From Treponema_I sp045616125 (lineage in GTDB: Bacteria; Spirochaetota; Spirochaetia; Treponematales; Treponemataceae), in assembly GCA_045616125.1 (NCBI GenBank), contig JAZLGC010000087.1:1-57939 (forward strand): a stretch of 57,939 bases of DNA, given 5' to 3'. Position 1 is the stretch's first letter. Each line of letters opens with the position of its first letter. Below are positions 49,379 through 57,939 of this stretch, piece by piece. The position numbers and the translations under genes are program-made. The notes below the pieces were generated by a model. It worked only from the letters and a program-made list of their open reading frames with translations, had not been told where the DNA came from and made no database searches.

Positions 49379-51091
49379 TAATTCCTCTTCTTCCTCAAGA
49401 ACACGGTAGGCAACCTTTCCTACCAAAGTCTTAGGCAGTTCAGAACGGAACTCAATATCATAAGGCATGGCATATTTTGCAATATTCTTCTTACAGTGCT
49501 CAATAATCGATGCCTTGATTTCTTCGCTGGGTTCAATTCCCGGCTTCAGCATGACAAATGCCTTTACCTTCTGGATTTTTACCGGATCCTTAACACCGAT
49601 GATGCAGCTCATGTGAACTGCTTCGTGTTTATCAAGAATGTTTTCCAGCTGGCTGGGGTACACGTTATAGCCGTTGGTAACAATCATCCGCTTTAAGCGC
49701 TGCTTAAAGTAGATAAAGCCTTCTTCATCCATGGTTCCCAGATCCCCGGTATGAATCCAGTCAAGACCATCTGCATGGCGCTGCTTGGTCTGAGCCGTTT
49801 CTTCCGGATGGTTCACATATTCCATCATGACCGTAGGACCTGCCAGACAGATTTCGCCTTCTTCACCGTAGGGAAGTTCTTCCTGAGTGCCCGGTTTAAC
49901 AATCTTGTAGTAGGTATCCGGCAGCGGAATGCCGATGGAACCTTCCTTTTCCTTATCAATAGGAGTCAGACAGCTGGCAGTAACACACTCGGTGGTACCG
50001 AATCCTTCCCGGACTTTTACTTTACAGTTGTGTTCAGCAAGGAATGCATCAAAGCGTTTTTTAAGCTCGATGCTCAGACTGTCACCGCCGCTGAAAATAC
50101 CCAGCAGGCAGCTTAAGTCGGCGCCATCAAGCAGGTTCATACGGAGCAGTGCTTCATACAGACTGGGAACGCCGGCAATGTAGTTGGGGCGCTTTTTGCG
50201 GATCAGGTCTGCATAGCTGGCAGGAGTAAAGCGGGGAACCAGAATACATTCAGCACCGTTTACCAGCATGGAATGAATTGAAACACCAAGACCAAAACCG
50301 TGGAACATAGGCATAACTGCCAGCATTTTCTGTCCGGCTTTAAAAGTCTGAGCCATTTCTGCCAGCTGGGCACCCAGTGCGTTAAAGTTACCGTTGCTTA
50401 AGAGAATCCCTTTGGAAACGCCGGTAGTACCACCACTATACAGCATGACAGCAGGATCAGAAGCAGTGCGCTTCTCTCCTACAGCACCGGTATAACGGTC
50501 GCCCCCTTTCATAAACTGCTTCCAGGTAACAACAGGAGCATCAGCAGGAATTTTTGGAATCTGACGGCCCTGAGTCAGGTCATAGCCAATTTTCATAACC
50601 GGATTCAGTGCATCACGGATAGAAGCAATAATCAGGCTCTGAATATGCACCTGACTGCGTATTGCCGCAAACTTGCAGTAAAACTGGTCGATGGTAATAG
50701 CTGCAACGCTGTTTGAATCATTCAGGTAGAACGCAATTTCCTGTTCACTTGAAAGCGGATGAATCATGCAGGCAACACCGCCAATCATATTGATGGCGTA
50801 AAAAAGCTGTACAGCCTGCGGGCAGTTAGGAAGACATACTGTTACTTTATCGCCGGCTTTAATGCCCAAAGCCGTGAGTGCTTTTGCACAACGTTTAATC
50901 TGTGCTGCCAGTTTGCTATATGTGGCACTTGATCCCATGAATGAATAAGCGGTGTATTCTGCATATTTTTCTGCCTGCAGAAAAACCTCATCAACCATAG
51001 AAAGATCAGAATATTCAAGATGTGGCTGCACCTTGCCGTAAGAACTATACCATGGTGTTTTTACCATGGATCCGCCATCAAATGTACTCAT
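49370..51091 (-). CDS. AMP-dependent acyl-CoA synthetase/ligase
   Basis: A 573-residue adenylate-forming enzyme with motifs YSGGTTGVSKGILLSNGN (about residues 218-235), GFGTTECVT and IHTGDLGTMDEEGFIYFKQRLKRMI, activating a carboxylate with ATP and CoA. Closest in pattern to long-chain fatty acid ligases. AAAGGA precedes the ATG. It follows the E2-like protein gene by 5 bp, so the two are one operon. The N-terminal lid region is complete. Substrate not determinable; medium-to-long chain fatty acid is most likely. Confidence 0.88.
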   Translation of the reverse strand: MSTFDGGSMVKTPWYSSYGKVQPHLEYSDLSMVDEVFLQAEKYAEYTAYSFMGSSATYSKLAAQIKRCAKALTALGIKAGDKVTVCLPNCPQAVQLFYAINMIGGVACMIHPLSSEQEIAFYLNDSNSVAAITIDQFYCKFAAIRSQVHIQSLIIASIRDALNPVMKIGYDLTQGRQIPKIPADAPVVTWKQFMKGGDRYTGAVGEKRTASDPAVMLYSGGTTGVSKGILLSNGNFNALGAQLAEMAQTFKAGQKMLAVMPMFHGFGLGVSIHSMLVNGAECILVPRFTPASYADLIRKKRPNYIAGVPSLYEALLRMNLLDGADLSCLLGIFSGGDSLSIELKKRFDAFLAEHNCKVKVREGFGTTECVTASCLTPIDKEKEGSIGIPLPDTYYKIVKPGTQEELPYGEEGEICLAGPTVMMEYVNHPEETAQTKQRHADGLDWIHTGDLGTMDEEGFIYFKQRLKRMIVTNGYNVYPSQLENILDKHEAVHMSCIIGVKDPVKIQKVKAFVMLKPGIEPSEEIKASIIEHCKKNIAKYAMPYDIEFRSELPKTLVGKVAYRVLEEEEELKK

Positions 51092-51096
51092 TTTAA

Positions 51097-52014
51097 TTAA
51101 TCCTTTTTCTTTTTAGTTTCCACAACTACTTTTTCATCAGCCGGGCGATCCACCAGTTCAGGGTGTTCAAAAATATGTTTCAGCACTTTTACTGAATTTG
51201 AGAAATACACACCATCTGCAATGCGTTCATCAAGGGTTAAGCCCAGCTGAATGGTCATGCGCATTTCAACATTGCCGTTCTCATCATAGAAAGGCCGTTC
51301 CTTCATCTCTCCGATGACTACGAAAATACTGTTGGAGCCACGGTTACTCAGGTGGTGATATCCGGCCTTTAATTTGATGGAACCAAGATTGGTAATGAAG
51401 AAGGTAGCATAACTGGGATCCCCCTTCATGATGCCTGCAGGAACGTGACCGTGAAAATCAAGACGTTCCACAATCCACATAATCAGACCTACCATCCAGT
51501 GAGGCATTGCTGCAACAAAGTTCATGGTATCAACGATATTGGCACCACCGGAACGAACGCTGGTTACTTTTTTCAGAATGGTCTCGTGAACTGTATCAAG
51601 AGTAGTTTCCGGACCATAGGGCAAATAAGCCACAACTTCATCTGCGTGGTCTGCCAGAATTTTCTTAACGGTAAAAGCAGCAGAAACTTCTTTGCGGTCC
51701 CAGTACCGTTTTCCACGGACAAAGCGGTTCAAAAGCGGACGATTCCAGGCCGTTTTAATCATGGCTGCCACTACAAAGTGAAAAATCTTGTAGGGTAATT
51801 CCGGATGTTCGTTTTCTGCATTCTTTTTTTCAAGGTAGGCAAGGACGGGGGTTAAATCGAAAGTCTCCATGATAAAGGCTTCGTTATCAGTTCTGTTTTT
51901 GTACATGAATGGCATGATGACATGCATTCCGTCGATTTTCCGCACAAGCCAGGCATCCTTCCGGTCTCCCCAGCGGTCTTTGTGCTCAATCTGCTCTGCT
52001 TTTTCGTAATCCAT
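51097..52014 (-). CDS. 2-oxoacid dehydrogenase acyltransferase (E2/CAT)-fold protein, catalytic His absent
   Basis: A 305-residue protein with the catalytic domain fold of E2 acyltransferases or chloramphenicol acetyltransferase, but no lipoyl domain. The domain is recognisable from ADHADEVVAYLPYGPETTLD, FFITNLGSIKL and GLTLDERIADGVYF (residues 258-271). The canonical HRxxDG has been replaced: the catalytic His is Glu263 (DERIADG), although Asp267 is kept. The protein may not be a conventional acyltransferase. It is in an operon with an acyl-CoA ligase. ATG 52014 has an extended -10 TGATACAAT eight bases upstream. Confidence 0.8.
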   Translation of the reverse strand: MDYEKAEQIEHKDRWGDRKDAWLVRKIDGMHVIMPFMYKNRTDNEAFIMETFDLTPVLAYLEKKNAENEHPELPYKIFHFVVAAMIKTAWNRPLLNRFVRGKRYWDRKEVSAAFTVKKILADHADEVVAYLPYGPETTLDTVHETILKKVTSVRSGGANIVDTMNFVAAMPHWMVGLIMWIVERLDFHGHVPAGIMKGDPSYATFFITNLGSIKLKAGYHHLSNRGSNSIFVVIGEMKERPFYDENGNVEMRMTIQLGLTLDERIADGVYFSNSVKVLKHIFEHPELVDRPADEKVVVETKKKKD

Positions 52015-52049
52015 AATGGTTCATTGTATCATGGAATATGGCACATTGC

Positions 52050-52095
52050 AAAAAAAAGCCCGAAACACCTTGCATTCTGGCGTTTCAGGCTTTCT
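52050..52095 (-). terminator. sulP terminator
   Basis: GAAAGCCTGAAAC and GTTTCGGGCTTT (minus strand) form a stem of about 12 bp with one mismatch, followed by eight T residues. Confidence 0.85.
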
Positions 52096-52115
52096 TCAAC
52101 AGTTTGCTGTCAGGT

Positions 52116-53774
52116 TTATTTTGCGGAAACTTCTTCTGCGCGTTTCAGGGCAGCGTTGATGTTGTCAAAAACGTTTTCTTTTCCCAGAACGTCCAGAGTA
52201 CCGGTCTTCTGCATCAGCATATACGGCTGGGTATGAATACCGGAAATAATAATGGTAACGCCTTTACGGTCGCAGGCTGCTTTCAGCTGTTCCAGGGCAC
52301 GGAGACCACCAGCATCAAGGTACAGAGTATTGCGCATACGCAGAATCAGAGCCTTGTAACTTACGCCAGCCTGTTCAACAGCCAGTTCAAACTTACGTAC
52401 GGTACCAAAGAACAGAGGGCCATCAATTTCATATACCAGAACATCTTTCGGCAGGTCGATGGTTTCAACGTCACCATTACCGCTAATACCGCCAACAATT
52501 GATTTGCTGTTGGTCTGAACTTCTGAAACATCAATCATTTTCTTGATGAAGAAGAAAGCAGCAAAGCCAAGACCAACTTCAATGGCCACAGTCAGGTCGA
52601 TGAATACGGTAATGATGAAAGTAACAGCCAGAACGGTAATATCCGATTTCTGACCTTTCAGCAGGGCTTTTACGGCAGGGAAACCAGCCATGTTCCAGGC
52701 AACGTTCATCAGAACAGCAGCCAGGGCAGCCATCGGAATATATACAACGTAACGTCCCAGAACCAGCATGATTAGCAGCAGGGTTACGGCATGAGTAATA
52801 CCGGCAACAGGAGTACGTCCACCGTTCTTAACGTTGGTTGCAGTACGGGCAATGGCACCGGTAGCAGGAATACCGCCGAACAGCGGACTTGCAATGTTGG
52901 CAATACCTTCGGCAATAAGCTCAGTGTTGCTGTCATGTTTTGCACCAATCATACCATCGGCAACAACAGCTGAAAGCAGAGATTCAATGGCACCCAGAAC
53001 TGCAATGGAAATAGCAGAAGGAAACAGCTGAATTACAGTATCAATGGAGAACTGGGGAAATGTCGGTTTTGGTAGGCTTGAAGGAATGGATCCGTAGCGA
53101 CTGCCGATGGTAGCAAGTTTAAGGCCACAGGTTTTATCAAGGATAACGGTGATGATGGTAGCCAGAAGAATGACAACCAGAGAACCGGGGATTTTCTTGT
53201 TGATTTTTGGCCATACGAAAATCACGATAAGACTGATAAGGGCAACCAGGAAGCTGTACACGTTGATGGTTCCGCGGGCAGCCCAGAATGCAGCCAGTTT
53301 GCCGGTAAAATTGGCAGGAACGTTGGTAGCAGTAAGACCAAAGAAATCACCGATCTGACCGGTAGCAATGGTTACGGCGATACCGGCAGTAAAACCGGTA
53401 ACGATGGTGTATGGGATAAACTTAACTAGACCACCCATTTTGAAAACACCCAGCAAGATGAGGAGAACGCCGGCCATCAGGGTTGCGATAACCAGGCCGT
53501 TGTAACCATACTGAGCAACAATGCCGAATACGATAACGGTAAATGCACCGGTAGGACCACCAATCTGTACACGGGTTCCACCCAGGGCACTGATACAGAA
53601 ACCGGCAACAATGGCGGTAAAAAGACCGCGTTCAGGGCTTACGCCGCTGGCAATGGCAAAGGCAATGGCCAATGGAAGGGCAACAATACCAACAATTACA
53701 CCGGCAATAAGGTCGTTTATAAAATCCTTTCCCTTATAGCCTTTCATGGTGTTAATGAGTTCTGGCTTAAACAT
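52116..53774 (-). CDS. SulP family anion permease with STAS domain
   Basis: A 552-residue integral membrane transporter (from ATG 53774; a longer frame adds 30 residues that do not fit). The membrane part (residues 15-400) carries the SulP hallmarks DLIAGVIVGIVALPLAIAFA and GGIPATGAIARTATNVKNGG; the STAS domain follows (about 440-550; VLVYEIDGPLFFG, LDAGGLRALEQL). Transports sulfate or other anions such as bicarbonate. No cofactor partner is adjacent. The link to the sulfosugar operon is not supported by position. Confidence 0.9.
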   Translation of the reverse strand: MFKPELINTMKGYKGKDFINDLIAGVIVGIVALPLAIAFAIASGVSPERGLFTAIVAGFCISALGGTRVQIGGPTGAFTVIVFGIVAQYGYNGLVIATLMAGVLLILLGVFKMGGLVKFIPYTIVTGFTAGIAVTIATGQIGDFFGLTATNVPANFTGKLAAFWAARGTINVYSFLVALISLIVIFVWPKINKKIPGSLVVILLATIITVILDKTCGLKLATIGSRYGSIPSSLPKPTFPQFSIDTVIQLFPSAISIAVLGAIESLLSAVVADGMIGAKHDSNTELIAEGIANIASPLFGGIPATGAIARTATNVKNGGRTPVAGITHAVTLLLIMLVLGRYVVYIPMAALAAVLMNVAWNMAGFPAVKALLKGQKSDITVLAVTFIITVFIDLTVAIEVGLGFAAFFFIKKMIDVSEVQTNSKSIVGGISGNGDVETIDLPKDVLVYEIDGPLFFGTVRKFELAVEQAGVSYKALILRMRNTLYLDAGGLRALEQLKAACDRKGVTIIISGIHTQPYMLMQKTGTLDVLGKENVFDNINAALKRAEEVSAK

Positions 53775-53906
53775 ACTAGAAATCCATCCTTGGAGACGTA
53801 TATCGACAATATAGCGTCCCACTGTCATACGCATCAGAATATGCTTTTTATGCGAAAAATTCAACTAAACTGCACCAAATGCGGAGATTATGATATACTT
53901 TCCGGC

Positions 53907-54455
53907 ATGAAACTGTTCGTTATTTCTGACATACACGGATCCATCAGCGCCCTGGAAAACGCCATCACTGCTTTTGAATCCGAAAAAGCTGATATTCTTG
54001 TTATCTGCGGTGATTTTCTGAATCATGGCCCACGTAATCCCATACCGGCCGACTATGCACCACCTAAGGTTGCAGAACTTTTAAACCGATATCAGGACCG
54101 TATCGTCTGCGTCCGGGGAAACTGTGACAGCGAAGTTGACCAGATGCTTATCCAATTCCCCTGTCTGGCCCCCTACTCGACCATCGTTCTGCCCAACTGC
54201 CAGCGGGTTTTTGTTCACCATGGACATCTTCACTCCCCCGAAGAAATCGCCGCTACTCTCCCTGCTGGAACCATCATCATATACGGCCACATCCATGTAC
54301 CGGTAAACAAAACCATCTCGGTTGATAACAAAGACTACACGCTGCTGAACCCGGGAAGCATTACCATCCCCAAAGAAAACAGCAAGCCCGGCTATCTGCT
54401 GATTGAAGCCTGCGAAAAACAAGTTGCCGCTGACATTGTGTGGAAAACACTCTAG
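53907..54455 (+). CDS. yfcE: YfcE-family metallophosphodiesterase
   Basis: A 182-residue metallophosphatase: MKLFVISDIHGSISALE (metal ligands Asp and His), GDFLNHGPRN, VRGNCDSEVD and GHIHVP. It hydrolyses phosphodiesters with two manganese ions. ATG 53907 is seven bases from TATACT (53894-53899) with TGA before it, an extended -10, so the message is probably leaderless. It is 17 bp before the next gene. Confidence 0.92.
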   Translation: MKLFVISDIHGSISALENAITAFESEKADILVICGDFLNHGPRNPIPADYAPPKVAELLNRYQDRIVCVRGNCDSEVDQMLIQFPCLAPYSTIVLPNCQRVFVHHGHLHSPEEIAATLPAGTIIIYGHIHVPVNKTISVDNKDYTLLNPGSITIPKENSKPGYLLIEACEKQVAADIVWKTL

Positions 54456-54472
54456 CGGTATACTATTGCTAT

Positions 54473-55099
54473 ATGCATTCTGAAAAGTCTTTTTCTCCAT
54501 CATCGTATCTTTCTCACCAGATTTTGAGCAGCGATCAGGTATCGTATGTTCATGTTTTTTGGAATGCAGTTGAACCACAACCAGGAGAATTTAACGAGGA
54601 AACACTCCAGCAGTACATAGAACGCTGCCAACAGCTGCAGCAGGAAGGGAAACAGGTATGCGTTACCTTGTTCAACGGTAATGATCCTGTCTGGTTTACC
54701 AAAGAAGGTGGATTCATGTCTGTTTCCGGAGTTCCTTCTTTTCAGCGATACTTAAAAAAAGTAATTACTGCCTTAAGTGCCATTATTGATCTTTGGCAGC
54801 CATTCAGAGAAATTCCGGTGCTTACAGATAACAGTATTGGAATTATCCGGGAAACACGGTCAAAGATACTGCAGGGAAATCTGGCTCTGTGCCAGTTGAC
54901 TGCCTATACGGAAATTCACCGCCAGCTGGGATACACCTATACCACACCGGAAGGAGAAATAAAGAATATAGCAGTTCTTACCCCTCCCGGATGTTCAATG
55001 GATGGCTGGTTGCAGAGCAATTTCAGTATCCGTAAATTTGGAAATAATCACAGTGAAGATTCACTGCTTGATGATTCCAGTATCGTTACGATTCAATAA
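54473..55099 (+). CDS. Short GH1-like TIM-barrel protein
   Basis: A 208-residue protein that resembles the first third of a family 1 glycosidase: YVHVFWNAVEPQPGEFNEET and VCVTLFNGNDPVWFTKEGGF correspond to the IEP-type strand and the HxxxPxWL loop of GH1 enzymes. The catalytic acid/base and nucleophile glutamates further on are not seen. It is either a truncated relic or a different small TIM-barrel protein. A promoter TTGTGT-17-TATACT ends eight bases before ATG 54473. Its 3' end overlaps the nuclease gene on the other strand by 14 bp. Confidence 0.5.
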   Translation: MHSEKSFSPSSYLSHQILSSDQVSYVHVFWNAVEPQPGEFNEETLQQYIERCQQLQQEGKQVCVTLFNGNDPVWFTKEGGFMSVSGVPSFQRYLKKVITALSAIIDLWQPFREIPVLTDNSIGIIRETRSKILQGNLALCQLTAYTEIHRQLGYTYTTPEGEIKNIAVLTPPGCSMDGWLQSNFSIRKFGNNHSEDSLLDDSSIVTIQ

Positions 55100-56018
55100 G
55101 CTCTTCAATTTCGTCATCAAGAAGATAAAACAGATCCAGTCCTGTCACTTCTTCAATCTGGTCAATAGATACATAGTACTCAGACAAATCCTGCAACCCT
55201 TTCTGATTTGGAATCAGAATAGCCCAAGTATCCATGACCGGAGCTTCAGATTCTGAATACCGTACAAAAAGTGCCACTTTGTAATAGTACTCGGGCACAG
55301 AAACCTTATTGATACCGATGGTACTGTAGTGATCTGGTTCCTCATTAAGGACAGGTCCAGTAACCACATACGTTATGTCATACTTTTCTGCCTGTGAGCG
55401 CACATAAGCTTCTGCCTTTGCCCAAATCCCACGATTAAAGGATCCTACCTGTGGTGACATATTGCTCAGGTAGAAGGAGTCACTCATGGCTTCTTCGCTG
55501 TATGACATGTCGGCCGCCGGGGCAAGGTGACCACGATCATAGCCGGAGCCACGATAATCAGCCAGATCTGCAGACCCGGTAGTAATTTCCGGATCAGAGC
55601 GGAAATTATCGCCACGACTTGCATTTTTTACCAGTTTCTCAGGCGTCAGGGTGTATGCCGCCCATTCCGGTTGTTCATAGGGTTCACGGTAACAAACCGT
55701 ATATCCGGTGAAACTGCGGAGTTGATGGCCTTCCGGATTGCCTGAAACATCACTGGTTGCAAGGCAGAGAGGAATTTCAAGTCCGGCGGGGAGTGATTGA
55801 ACAGAGCAAGAATAGGTTTCAGAAGAGGCAGGGAGTTCTGGCTGTGGAACTTCCACATATACCGGCAGACCGAGACTTTCCGAAACAGTATTGATTGACT
55901 GAGCAAAAAGGGTCGGATTTACATACCAAAGAATCACGGCACAAAGAAAAATCCCGACTATCCAAAGGAGAAGCCGGGATTTTTTATGTGACCGTTTTTT
56001 AGACGGCCGTTTACTCAT
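55086..56018 (-). CDS. Membrane-anchored DNA/RNA non-specific endonuclease
   Basis: A 310-residue NucA-type nuclease: a basic N-terminus, one transmembrane anchor (LLLWIVGIFLCAVILWYV, about 17-34), then the betabeta-alpha metal motif YDRGHLAPAADM with the catalytic His and FNRGIWAKAE carrying the metal Asn. The catalytic domain is therefore outside the membrane, suited to degrade external nucleic acid. It starts 1 bp inside the asnS stop, so it is expressed with asnS. Confidence 0.9.
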   Translation of the reverse strand: MSKRPSKKRSHKKSRLLLWIVGIFLCAVILWYVNPTLFAQSINTVSESLGLPVYVEVPQPELPASSETYSCSVQSLPAGLEIPLCLATSDVSGNPEGHQLRSFTGYTVCYREPYEQPEWAAYTLTPEKLVKNASRGDNFRSDPEITTGSADLADYRGSGYDRGHLAPAADMSYSEEAMSDSFYLSNMSPQVGSFNRGIWAKAEAYVRSQAEKYDITYVVTGPVLNEEPDHYSTIGINKVSVPEYYYKVALFVRYSESEAPVMDTWAILIPNQKGLQDLSEYYVSIDQIEEVTGLDLFYLLDDEIEELIES

Positions 56019-57415
56019 TAGAAGTCTGCCTGTTTTGGTGCACGTGGATATGGAATAACCTCGCGGATATTCTGCATACCGGTTACATAGCGGATCAGGC
56101 GTTCAAAACCAAGACCGAATCCTGAGTGAGGAACGGAACCGTACTTGCGCAGATCCAGATACCACCAGTAGTCTTCAGGGTTCATGCCCAGTTCTACAAT
56201 GCGGTTCTTCAGTTTGTCGTAGTCGGCTTCACGTTCAGAACCACCAATAAGTTCACCGATGCCGGGAACCAGAACGTCTACAGCGCCTACGGTTTTGCCG
56301 TCATCGTTGGCCTTCATGTAGAATGCCTTGATTTCTTTAGGATAGTTGTACACCATTACCGGGCGTTTATATACCTGTTCGGTCAGATAGCGTTCATGTT
56401 CAGTCTGCAGATCGCAGCCCCAGAATGCTTTGTATTCAAACTTATCGTTGTTTTCTTCCAGCACTTTAATGGCGTCAGTATAGGTAACGCGTGCAAAGTC
56501 GCTGGTGGCAACATGGGTCAGGGTTTCAATCAGACCTTTCTGGATACGTGCATCAAAGAATTCCAGATCTTCGCGGCATTTGGTCAGTGCCCAGTTCAAC
56601 AGGTACTTAACAAAGTCTTCTGCCAGGTCCATATCATCTTCCAGAGTGTAGAATGCCATTTCAGGTTCAATCATCCAGAACTCAGACAGGTGACGTGGGG
56701 TGTTTGAGTTTTCTGCACGGAAGGTAGGCCCGAAGGTGTATACGCGGCCCAGAGCAGTGGCATAGGTTTCTGCTTCCAGCTGGCCTGAAACAGTCAGACT
56801 TGCTTTTTTACCGAAGAAGTCTTTGCTGTAATCTACTACACCGCTTTTTGCAACGCGTTCAAGATCCAGAGTAGTTACCTGAAACATTTCTCCGGCACCT
56901 TCGCAGTCACTGCAGGTAATGAGTGGTGCGTTAAAGTACTGGAATCCACGTTCCTGGAAGAAACTGTGAACGGCAAAAGCCATCTGGTTACGAACACGGG
57001 CAACAGCGCCAATCATGTTGGTACGTGGACGCAGGTGGGCAATTTCGCGAAGGAATTCAACGCTGTGCCCCTTCTTCTGCAGAGGATAATCTGAAGGTGA
57101 TTCACCCAGAACTTCAATTGTTTCAAGTGATACTTCTACTGCCTGGCCAGATGCAGGAGAAGGTATCAGTTTACCGGTAGCACAAACAGAAGCACCGGTA
57201 GTTACTTTATTAAGCTGATTTTCAATATCTGCTGAATTACAATTGTTATTTTCGCGGTCGAAAGTTAACTGGATAGTGGCGAAGCAAGAGCCGTCGTTCA
57301 CCTGAATAAAACATAAGTTTTTGGAATCGCGTTTTGTGCGCACCCAACCGCATACTGTAACCGTGCGGCCGTCCGGTTCGGACACTAAGATGTCCTTAAT
57401 CAATTGTGTTTTCAT
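56018..57415 (-). CDS. asnS: Asparaginyl-tRNA synthetase
   Basis: A 465-residue class IIb synthetase: N-terminal OB fold (VTVCGWVRTKRDSKNLCFIQ), motif 2 FRAENSNTPRHLSEFWMIEPE and motif 3 HSGFGLGFERLI. ATG 57415 is preferred to 57424 because an extended -10 TGGTATTGT ends seven bases before it, so the transcript is probably leaderless. It suggests direct charging of tRNA-Asn rather than transamidation. Confidence 0.96.
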   Translation of the reverse strand: MKTQLIKDILVSEPDGRTVTVCGWVRTKRDSKNLCFIQVNDGSCFATIQLTFDRENNNCNSADIENQLNKVTTGASVCATGKLIPSPASGQAVEVSLETIEVLGESPSDYPLQKKGHSVEFLREIAHLRPRTNMIGAVARVRNQMAFAVHSFFQERGFQYFNAPLITCSDCEGAGEMFQVTTLDLERVAKSGVVDYSKDFFGKKASLTVSGQLEAETYATALGRVYTFGPTFRAENSNTPRHLSEFWMIEPEMAFYTLEDDMDLAEDFVKYLLNWALTKCREDLEFFDARIQKGLIETLTHVATSDFARVTYTDAIKVLEENNDKFEYKAFWGCDLQTEHERYLTEQVYKRPVMVYNYPKEIKAFYMKANDDGKTVGAVDVLVPGIGELIGGSEREADYDKLKNRIVELGMNPEDYWWYLDLRKYGSVPHSGFGLGFERLIRYVTGMQNIREVIPYPRAPKQADF

Positions 57416-57480
57416 AGATACCACAATACCATTTTACGGCCCACAATTTCAACGTGTCCGCTACCGGAAAACACCGGCTG

Positions 57481-57939
57481 TCACAGTAGAATCTTTCCGC
57501 TTGAAAGATTCTTCAGCGCCAGGGAAAGGTCAGTCAGTTCTGCTGATACAATACGGCCGGAGATGGCAATATCCGTACCATATTCTTCTGTCACTTCATT
57601 GACCGTAAAGTTTCCCAAAAGCTGCTTTACCCGGTCAAACAGTTCGTAACTGCAGTGGAATGAAAAATCACTGCGCTCAACGTATTCTTCAAACAGACCA
57701 GCAGATTCTGCAGCCTCAAGAACCAGTTTGGTGCTGTCGCCATAGGCTTTGACAAGACCTCCTGTTCCCAAAAGAGTACCACCAAACCAGCGGGTAACCG
57801 TAACCAGCAGGTTTGTTACACCGCGGCCTTTGACCACATCAAGCATGGGGCGTCCTGCAGTGCCGCTTGGTTCTCCATCATCACTCATGCCCATGATTTC
57901 TGCACCAAGACCGCAGATAAAGGCATGACATACGTGGGT
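57481..57939 (-). CDS. yigZ: YigZ/IMPACT family protein (5' end outside the window)
   Basis: The last 152 residues of an IMPACT-family protein are encoded; the frame is still open at the window edge (THVCHAFICG). MSDDGEPSGTAGRPML is the family signature and VTVTRWFGGTLLGTGGLVKAYG the second conserved block. A C-terminal ferredoxin-like domain follows. Function in E. coli YigZ is unproven and linked to translation or metabolism. The CDS is incomplete at its start. Confidence 0.92.
   Translation of the reverse strand, partial: THVCHAFICGLGAEIMGMSDDGEPSGTAGRPMLDVVKGRGVTNLLVTVTRWFGGTLLGTGGLVKAYGDSTKLVLEAAESAGLFEEYVERSDFSFHCSYELFDRVKQLLGNFTVNEVTEEYGTDIAISGRIVSAELTDLSLALKNLSSGKILL

Noticed and set aside
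52116..53774. SulP permease as the transporter for the sulfosugar operon
   Set aside because: It is 46 kb away in the window, in no shared operon, and SulP proteins carry inorganic anions.
57321..57649. Plus-strand frames opposite asnS and yigZ
   Set aside because: They overlap well-supported genes on the minus strand and have no independent motif.

Overview
The window reads as a chromosomal segment of a host-associated spirochaete, most likely a gut or rumen Treponema. This is inferred from gene content (superoxide reductase, fused trpGD and trpCF, a complete clpS-clpA-aat unit, defence genes dispersed among housekeeping genes) and from short palindromic intergenic repeats of the TGCTGAA-ACAAG-TTCAGCA type. 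No rRNA or tRNA was seen, so the taxonomic call is tentative. Housekeeping stretches look moderately GC-rich; several accessory blocks (about 6.6-13.8 kb, 31-32.7 kb, 38.7-40.1 kb, 41.1-43.8 kb) are clearly AT-richer and look acquired.

Layout. 0.5-6.4 kb: a five-gene sulfosugar operon (sulfoquinovosidase-like GH31, transaldolase, SLA-reductase-like dehydrogenase, DUF4867 protein, FucI/AraA-like isomerase), consistent with a sulfo-transaldolase route from sulfoquinovose to DHPS; the transporters are not in the window. 6.4-8.4 kb: a Fic protein bracketed by 117-bp direct repeats, remnants of a PD-(D/E)XK transposase, and a regularly spaced CTTATAAG array. 8.4-11.6 kb: a DpnII-type restriction-modification cluster with an extra nuclease gene. 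11.7-13.8 kb: decayed defence genes (methyltransferase remnant, DUF3791/DUF3990 toxin-antitoxin remnant) and two more short-box arrays. 14-16.5 kb: a secreted ankyrin-like protein and a DUF4143-type ATPase. 16.7-22.2 kb: a livKHMGF branched-chain amino acid ABC operon ending in a CBS-domain protein. 22.4-24.1 kb: a tannase-like lipoprotein. 24.2-30.9 kb: trpE-GD-CF-B-A behind a promoter carrying three inverted-repeat operators. 31-32.7 kb: a nuclease-like gene, a second CTTATAAG array with the same spacing plan, and a lipoprotein without a start codon. 32.8-38.4 kb: MATE transporter, DUF2141 and DUF1295 proteins, and a redox cluster (superoxide reductase; gpx, thioredoxin-reductase-like, OhrR-like regulator) with an OhrR-like operator. 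38.7-43.7 kb: an AAA/DUF234 ATPase, a hypothetical, and a Dcm/MvaI-BcnI-type restriction system. 43.8-57.9 kb: the aat-clpA-clpS N-degron operon, thrS, an acyl-CoA ligase with an E2-like protein, a SulP permease, a phosphodiesterase, a GH1-like fragment, a membrane-anchored nuclease, asnS and a partial yigZ.

Two signals stand out beyond the gene list. First, four non-coding arrays of short boxes at fixed spacing lie next to defence genes; two of them, 24 kb apart, share an almost identical eight-box plan (centre spacings 26-37-26-70-26-37-26) although the intervening sequence is unrelated. Second, at least ten genes have a -10 hexamer ending 6-8 nt before the ATG, so they are predicted to be transcribed as leaderless mRNAs. 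All spacing and motif statements were counted by eye from the sequence; protein family calls rest on recognised motifs and need database confirmation.
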